From assembly GCA_007375915.1 (NCBI GenBank), contig VMFF01000011.1, forward strand, positions 1 through 10,532: 10,532 bases of DNA. Direction: 5' to 3'. The notes beneath the pieces are model-generated. The model made no database searches. It was given only the letters and a program-made list of their open reading frames with translations, and was not told where the DNA came from. Source of the stretch: Candidatus Doudnabacteria bacterium Gr01-1014_77. Its GTDB lineage: Bacteria; Patescibacteriota; Doudnabacteria; UBA920; VMFF01. Shown here piece after piece: positions 6,743-10,532 of this stretch (positions are counted from its first letter, which is position 1; each line of letters begins with the position of its first letter). The position numbers were made by a program, and so were the translations under genes.

Positions 6743-6786
6743 AAAAAATCCTAGCAGATCCACAACGGATCAATGCTGTCAGGATT
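6743..6786 (-). terminator. Rho-independent terminator of the sortase gene
   Basis: Reading the minus strand: AATCCT (6786-6781), AGCA, GATCC, a GTTGT loop, GGATC, TGCT, AGGATT (6752-6747), then a run of six T (6748-6743). The three stem blocks pair fully, with small bulges (GAC and TT) on one side. The stem overlaps the sortase stop codon (6787-6785). It marks where native AT-rich sequence still holds on the right side of the GC island. Confidence 0.85.
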
Positions 6787-7951
6787 ATCTTTCTACCTGA
6801 CTTAATTCTGCAAAAACAACTAATCGTTTTGAAGTAGTTCCAATTGGCCAGCATGTTGAAAGCGCAACAACTGATTTTCCTTGGCTTGCAAACTGAGCTT
6901 GATCATCAGCCTTGTAGATTGAAGATCCTGTTACTACGTAGTGGAAGGTTATTTTCTTTCCTGCTTCATCATTAACTGATATTGAAAAAGAATCGTATTG
7001 TTTTAAGTTTGCTAGGGTTTCAAATATCTTGTTATAGTCCCCTTTTGCCCAAACATAATTTGAAGAGTGTCCTGAGATATATGAGGTTCCTATTTCTCCT
7101 GGCATTGCTGTTCCTGGATAATGGATAACTCCGGATTGTAAATCCTTATCAAAGTTCTTAACATCGCTTGTCCAAACAATTGGAGCTGTAATACCTAAAG
7201 TAGGAATGGTTAATAGGCCGTTTTCTGTTTGATTTATTACAACAACGTTTCTTGTTTCAGAAACATTTGAGCTAGCTCCTGCAACCAGTCCACTTGCTTG
7301 TGATGTTGCAAGTGAAAGTTTGTTAGAAACTAATTCTAAATCAATGTATTGGGCAACAAGCTTTTTTTGCTCTTCTGGCATAGCACTTCCTGTTAACGGA
7401 TTTATCCCATTAATCAAAGCCTGAGTATCTGTAATCCCCAAACCTAAAGTATCCTTGCGCTTTGGGTTTAATCCAAGCATAAATTTTTGATAGTTTGTTA
7501 AACCGTTTCCAGAAATATCATAATCTGGTGCAAGAATTGAACTATCAGTTACCTCGTAGAAATATCCGCTAATCCATTTGTTGTAACCTTCAAGATTTGT
7601 ATATTGAGTAATTACTTTTGGCTTAGCTGTGCTTGAGCTTGTGAATAATGACTTGAAAGAAAAATTTGTTAAGAGTAACAAGAACAACCCTATCGCAACA
7701 ACGAAGACAATAGCGTAAGGAGCTACTTTTTTTAATATCTTAACGACTGGTATCTGAGAAACCCTGAGTGTGGTGGTTCTGCTTTCTGGATCATGCTCAA
7801 TTAAAGGGCTTGTTTTGACTTCAGTGCCATGTTCAACAACATCATGCTCTTCGTGGTTTACAGAAGCATGTTCAGAAGAAGCATCATGGTCATTATGGCC
7901 GTGTGCTCCTAGATGTTGATATAGGTCATGGGTGCCTTGTGGTAATTCCAT
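6785..7951 (-). CDS. Membrane-anchored sortase with His-rich N-terminal tail
   Basis: A sortase (cysteine transpeptidase) that cuts LPXTG-like signals and joins or releases surface proteins outside the membrane. The C-terminal catalytic domain, ~245-385, has LTIPTLGITAPI at its start, His295 in SGHSS, Cys367 in STCW and Arg376 in TSKR, a complete triad. One membrane helix lies at ~78-95, giving a type II layout. Residues 1-60 are cytoplasmic and hold ten His within the first 53 positions, many next to Asp/Glu. Between helix and enzyme (~142-188) is a calcium-loop-like segment, DYDISGNGLTN, followed by a degenerate second copy. At 388 residues it is longer than common single-domain sortases because of these additions. 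The ATG at 7951 has a perfect promoter upstream but no Shine-Dalgarno. The APKTG protein downstream is a likely substrate. Class assignment (E-like) is tentative. Confidence 0.93.
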   Translation of the reverse strand: MELPQGTHDLYQHLGAHGHNDHDASSEHASVNHEEHDVVEHGTEVKTSPLIEHDPESRTTTLRVSQIPVVKILKKVAPYAIVFVVAIGLFLLLLTNFSFKSLFTSSSTAKPKVITQYTNLEGYNKWISGYFYEVTDSSILAPDYDISGNGLTNYQKFMLGLNPKRKDTLGLGITDTQALINGINPLTGSAMPEEQKKLVAQYIDLELVSNKLSLATSQASGLVAGASSNVSETRNVVVINQTENGLLTIPTLGITAPIVWTSDVKNFDKDLQSGVIHYPGTAMPGEIGTSYISGHSSNYVWAKGDYNKIFETLANLKQYDSFSISVNDEAGKKITFHYVVTGSSIYKADDQAQFASQGKSVVALSTCWPIGTTSKRLVVFAELSQVER

Positions 7952-7972
7952 ATATTTTTATTAAGACTAACT

Positions 7973-8001
7973 ATTATAGCCTCAAAGTTTAGTTTTGTCA
8001 A
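7973..8001 (-). promoter_or_regulatory. Consensus sigma70 promoter of the sortase gene
   Basis: On the minus strand, TTGACA (8001-7996), exactly 17 bases, then TATAAT (7978-7973): a full match to the housekeeping consensus in both boxes and spacing. Transcription would start near 7966, leaving about 15 untranslated bases before the ATG at 7951, with no Shine-Dalgarno. Strong constitutive expression is the simple expectation. Confidence 0.85.
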
Positions 8002-8024
8002 GTCCCCTTTAAATACGGGCTGTA

Positions 8025-8054
8025 TTAGGAAAAATATCTTTTGGGAGGTATAAT
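8025..8054 (+). promoter_or_regulatory. Likely promoter of the CAP-domain gene
   Basis: A perfect TATAAT -10 at 8049-8054, with a weak -35 (TTAGGA, 8025-8030) 18 bases upstream. The start would be near 8061, giving a leader of about 13 bases to the ATG at 8074 with no Shine-Dalgarno. The GGGAGG at 8043-8048 lies upstream of the -10 and cannot serve translation. Divergent from the sortase promoter, with about 25 bases between the two -35 regions. Confidence 0.6.
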
Positions 8055-8073
8055 ATTAACGAATTAACTATCT

Positions 8074-9213
8074 ATGGCTTTACAAAGACCAACAGGTCAG
8101 AAAACCACAATTTTAGCCATTATTTTACTCCTTACCCTACGAATTGGATTGGGTTTTAATTTTAGTTCAGCTACAGATCTAAGTCCTGACAACATTGCAA
8201 AGGCTGTTAACAAACAACGCTCCCAGAGAAATATTTCAACACTAGCTTACAACCAAAGGTTGGCTGCTGCAGCTGACTTTAAAGCACATGACATGATTGC
8301 TCGCAGCTATTTTTCCCATACTGATCCTGATGGTAAATATATTTGGGACAAAATTTCTGAAGAGGGATACAAACCATATACAGTTCTTGGTGAAAATTTA
8401 GCTGTTGATTTTTTTGACACAGAAGGGTTAATGGCAGCTTGGATTGATAGCCCAACGCATAGATCAAATATTTTAAATGCAGATTACAAAGATCAAGGTC
8501 TTGGTGTTGCTGATGGAAATGGTGGTAAATACAGTATTGCTATTGCAAATACATTTGGAGCACAACCAAGTACACAAATTACTCAAAAAGTTGTGACTCA
8601 ACCAGCACCAAAACCTGTTGAGACAATTCCTGTTCCAAAAACACAACCTGTTGAGACACCAAAAACAGAAACTGTAACTCAAAAACCGTCTGTTGAAATT
8701 GATGGGAATAGCGTACTAATTAATCCAAGTATTGAAAATAATAAATTAAAACTTGGAATCTATGCAAAGGTTTTTGGTAAACCAAACTCAGTAACTGCAA
8801 CCTTACAAAGCAATACTATTACTCTTGATCCAAGTGGGCTTGGTTATGGCGGATATTTTACATTAGAAAAGTATTTTAACTACAGGTCATACAACTTAGT
8901 TATTGAAGCAAAAGACAACAAAGGACTAGCAACTCAAATCGAGGTTCCTTTAAAAGGATACCCTCTTCCAAAAACAGAAGATCCTAAAAGACTAGGAGAT
9001 GTTTCAGAAAAAGCAGCTGCTCCTGACCTTTACAATGTTTTTAAATATATTGTTGTTGTTTTCGGAGGTTTATTTATTCTCTTTATGCTTCTTGATGCAT
9101 TGCACTTAAGAAACAAACAATTCTCAGATATTGATAAGCTGAGAATTGGGTCAAATGTAATTCTTATGTTTCTGGTTATTAGCACTCTGCTTCTAGTCTC
9201 TTGGTGGCATTAA
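8074..9213 (+). CDS. CAP (SCP/PR-1, YkwD-like) domain protein with C-terminal membrane hairpin
   Basis: An exported or membrane-bound protein with a CAP domain, a fold often found in bacterial secreted proteins of uncertain activity. Residues ~11-28 are a signal peptide or anchor. The CAP domain spans ~38-163: His72 in AHDM, FSHTDPDG at 80-87, GENLA at 106-110, and SPTHRSNILN at 126-135 with His129. These give the usual two-His plus Glu107 cavity set. A Pro/Thr/Lys-rich linker (~172-206) with PVET repeated carries it to a beta-rich Ig-like domain (~207-296). Two membrane helices follow (~322-340 and ~359-376), split by a short charged loop, and the protein ends in SWWH. Total 379 residues. 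The two C-terminal helices are unusual for YkwD-type proteins and would tether the domain to the membrane. Transcribed divergently from the sortase, which suggests a shared envelope role. Activity unknown. Confidence 0.92.
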   Translation: MALQRPTGQKTTILAIILLLTLRIGLGFNFSSATDLSPDNIAKAVNKQRSQRNISTLAYNQRLAAAADFKAHDMIARSYFSHTDPDGKYIWDKISEEGYKPYTVLGENLAVDFFDTEGLMAAWIDSPTHRSNILNADYKDQGLGVADGNGGKYSIAIANTFGAQPSTQITQKVVTQPAPKPVETIPVPKTQPVETPKTETVTQKPSVEIDGNSVLINPSIENNKLKLGIYAKVFGKPNSVTATLQSNTITLDPSGLGYGGYFTLEKYFNYRSYNLVIEAKDNKGLATQIEVPLKGYPLPKTEDPKRLGDVSEKAAAPDLYNVFKYIVVVFGGLFILFMLLDALHLRNKQFSDIDKLRIGSNVILMFLVISTLLLVSWWH

Positions 9214-9237
9214 AAAACGCCTTACAAGGCGTTTTTT
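9212..9237. terminator. Bidirectional terminator between convergent genes
   Basis: A perfect 11-bp stem: AAAAAACGCCT (9212-9222), loop TACA, AGGCGTTTTTT (9227-9237). The A-run and T-run flank the CGCCT core symmetrically, so it works on both strands. It overlaps the stop codon of the CAP gene (9211-9213) and that of the minus-strand membrane protein gene (9238-9236), serving both with no spare bases. Confidence 0.9.
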
Positions 9238-10135
9238 AAAACTGACAACGATCTATCCGGGCTTTAAAATTTGTAACTCCTAAAACCATAACAACGATTA
9301 AAACGAATATTGTTATTTGTTCTGCCAACACTCTACCGCTTAGAGTGTTATTTATTTTGTTGTAAAAAATGTTCCATAGAAGATTATACACTGCTGTCAT
9401 GAAAAGACCGGCTGAGAAATAGTTTACATTCCATAGCTTGTATACAAAGTATGAGGATGCTGAAAGAAGCGCTGAAATTATGAAAACATAGAATACATGT
9501 TTTAATGAAAGCTTTGCAAACTGAAACAAAGCCTGATACAAAAGCATGAAAGTAACAAGGAAAATAACAAGGTAAAAAATGGTTGGAGAAAAACAATAAT
9601 ACCAGATGATGCCTAAGCTTGCTGCGTAAATTAACCAGGAAGCATAAAGCTTAACATAGGTAAGTATTATGAAATGGTTCGTGTTTATCTCTCGTTTGTG
9701 AAAAACCTCTTTAAAAAATGTATAACAAGTGATTAAAGAGATGGATGTTGCAATGATTATGAACTGTTGAAGTTTGTATTGTTGAAAATTAATTCCTATT
9801 AAAATCACAGCTCCCCAATACAAGATGCCTGGTAGAATTAAATAGTTTTGAAAATATCTAAGATGTTCCCATTTAAGAAAATGTTTAAATCTTAAAACAA
9901 CATAGTGTGACAAGTTTCTCGATATTAAAGATTCTTCTTTGTAGTGAACATCAAAAAGGAAATACAACCAAAGGATCATGAAGAAGTAAATCATACCGCT
10001 TGCTTGCAAATACAACTGTATCTGATACAAGTTGCTAATATATGCCAAGGCTTCAAGACCAGCAAAAGAAATGAAAGAGATTACTCCAATTGCAACTAGT
10101 TTATGCCATCTTGAAAAAACTCTTGGTTCAATCAT
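9236..10135 (-). CDS. Polytopic membrane protein, function unknown
   Basis: I do not recognise the family. The 299 residues are rich in Phe, Tyr, Ile and Leu and hold about nine probable membrane helices: roughly 13-34, 44-63, 97-117, 123-141, 155-177, 185-205, 212-231, 238-257 and 270-289. A longer loop at ~64-96 holds basic and aromatic residues (VVLRFKHFLKWEHLRYF), and there are no obvious catalytic motifs or long extracellular loops. The ATG at 10135-10133 follows the upstream stop codon (10138-10136) with no base between, so translation is very probably coupled to the nucleotidylyltransferase. That pairing hints at surface-polysaccharide or lipid-linked sugar work, but nothing in the sequence proves it. 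Ends inside the shared terminator. Confidence 0.8.
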   Translation of the reverse strand: MIEPRVFSRWHKLVAIGVISFISFAGLEALAYISNLYQIQLYLQASGMIYFFMILWLYFLFDVHYKEESLISRNLSHYVVLRFKHFLKWEHLRYFQNYLILPGILYWGAVILIGINFQQYKLQQFIIIATSISLITCYTFFKEVFHKREINTNHFIILTYVKLYASWLIYAASLGIIWYYCFSPTIFYLVIFLVTFMLLYQALFQFAKLSLKHVFYVFIISALLSASSYFVYKLWNVNYFSAGLFMTAVYNLLWNIFYNKINNTLSGRVLAEQITIFVLIVVMVLGVTNFKARIDRCQF

Positions 10136-10532
10136 TTAGTTCTTTTGTTTCTTCTTATATATTAACTCATTTGCTTTGTACAAAGCATCAATTGTTCCAG
10201 CATCAATCCACTCACCTTTAACTATTCCTACTTTTAACTTACCTTCCTTAAGGAAAAGGTTGTTTAAGTCAGTAATCTCTAATTCCCCTCTTGAAGAAGG
10301 TTTTAAGCTTTTAGCTTTTTCTAAAACCGTGTGGTCATAGAGATACAAACCGGTTTGTGCGTAGTTTGAAACAAAATCTTTTGGTTTTTCAACAATCTCT
10401 AAAGCATTCATATGTTCATCAAATTTAACAACACCAAACCTTTCTGGATCTGAAACTTCTTTAACAAAGATCTGAGCTCCGCTCTTAAAGTTTTTTATGA
10501 TCTCGGAAAAATCATCCTCGTATATATTATCT
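10136..10532 (-). CDS. Sugar-1-phosphate nucleotidylyltransferase, RmlA-like, 5' part missing
   Basis: The C-terminal 131 residues of a nucleotidyltransferase like glucose-1-phosphate thymidylyltransferase, which makes an NDP-sugar from NTP and a sugar 1-phosphate in the cytoplasm. The window begins inside the GDN metal motif (first visible codons D-N-I-Y). Following motifs match the family in order: DPERFGVV, EKPK, TGLYLYD, RGELEITDLNN, and W-x-DAGT as WIDAGT near the end. The C terminus is short, ending in a Lys-rich tail soon after the DAGT helix, so it lacks the long extension of some RmlA enzymes. The reading frame is open to the right edge; an internal ATG at 10411 is not the start. First gene seen of an operon with the membrane protein that follows. 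dTTP use is likely but not provable from this part. Confidence 0.92.
   Translation of the reverse strand, partial: DNIYEDDFSEIIKNFKSGAQIFVKEVSDPERFGVVKFDEHMNALEIVEKPKDFVSNYAQTGLYLYDHTVLEKAKSLKPSSRGELEITDLNNLFLKEGKLKVGIVKGEWIDAGTIDALYKANELIYKKKQKN

Noticed and set aside
6470..6754. Plus-strand frame running across the right edge of the GC island.
   Set aside because: It is antisense to the lipoprotein for most of its length, ends in the sortase terminator, and shows no recognisable domain or start signal.

Overview
The window looks like an AT-rich chromosomal segment from a member of the Patescibacteria (Candidate Phyla Radiation, CPR). Hand-counted 60-base lines give 40% GC at 3001-3060 and 32% at 9901-9960. 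The gene set is a cell-envelope cluster of the kind CPR genomes carry: a secreted S8 protease, an ALG5-like glycosyltransferase, a large DUF11/Ig-like surface protein with a sorting tail, a sortase, a CAP-domain protein and a sugar-nucleotide pyrophosphorylase. No rRNA, tRNA or ribosomal protein gene is present, so the placement is an inference from gene content and base composition.

Layout, left to right. 1-1399 (-): S8 protease, open at the left edge and ending in a MurF-like tail. 1404-2141 (-): GT2 glycosyltransferase, 4 bases upstream of the protease, with its own promoter near 2185-2212. 2225-2256: terminator. 2269-5325 (-): 1018-residue surface protein with a DUF11 domain, five Cys-paired ~90-residue modules and an APKTG + membrane-helix tail. 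5340-5500: a non-coding stretch holding four inverted repeats. 5513-6649 (-): a lipoprotein gene in a GC-rich island (62% in the line at 6001-6060) with a strong Shine-Dalgarno; it looks foreign to its surroundings. 6743-6786: sortase terminator. 6785-7951 (-): sortase with a His-rich cytoplasmic tail and a consensus promoter. 8074-9213 (+): divergent CAP-domain membrane protein. 9212-9237: terminator shared by convergent genes. 9236-10135 (-): polytopic membrane protein of unknown function, abutting the upstream 10136-10532 (-): 3' part of an RmlA-like nucleotidylyltransferase, open at the right edge.

How the genes may work together: the sortase probably processes proteins with tails like that of the 1018-residue protein next to it. 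The glycosyltransferase and nucleotidylyltransferase fit surface glycan synthesis. The protease and CAP protein act outside the membrane. The most unusual points are the GC-rich lipoprotein island between the sortase and its presumed substrate, the hairpin cluster at the island's left edge, the MurF-like end fused to the protease, and the His-rich tail on the sortase. I did not find CRISPR, phage, toxin-antitoxin or intact transposon genes.
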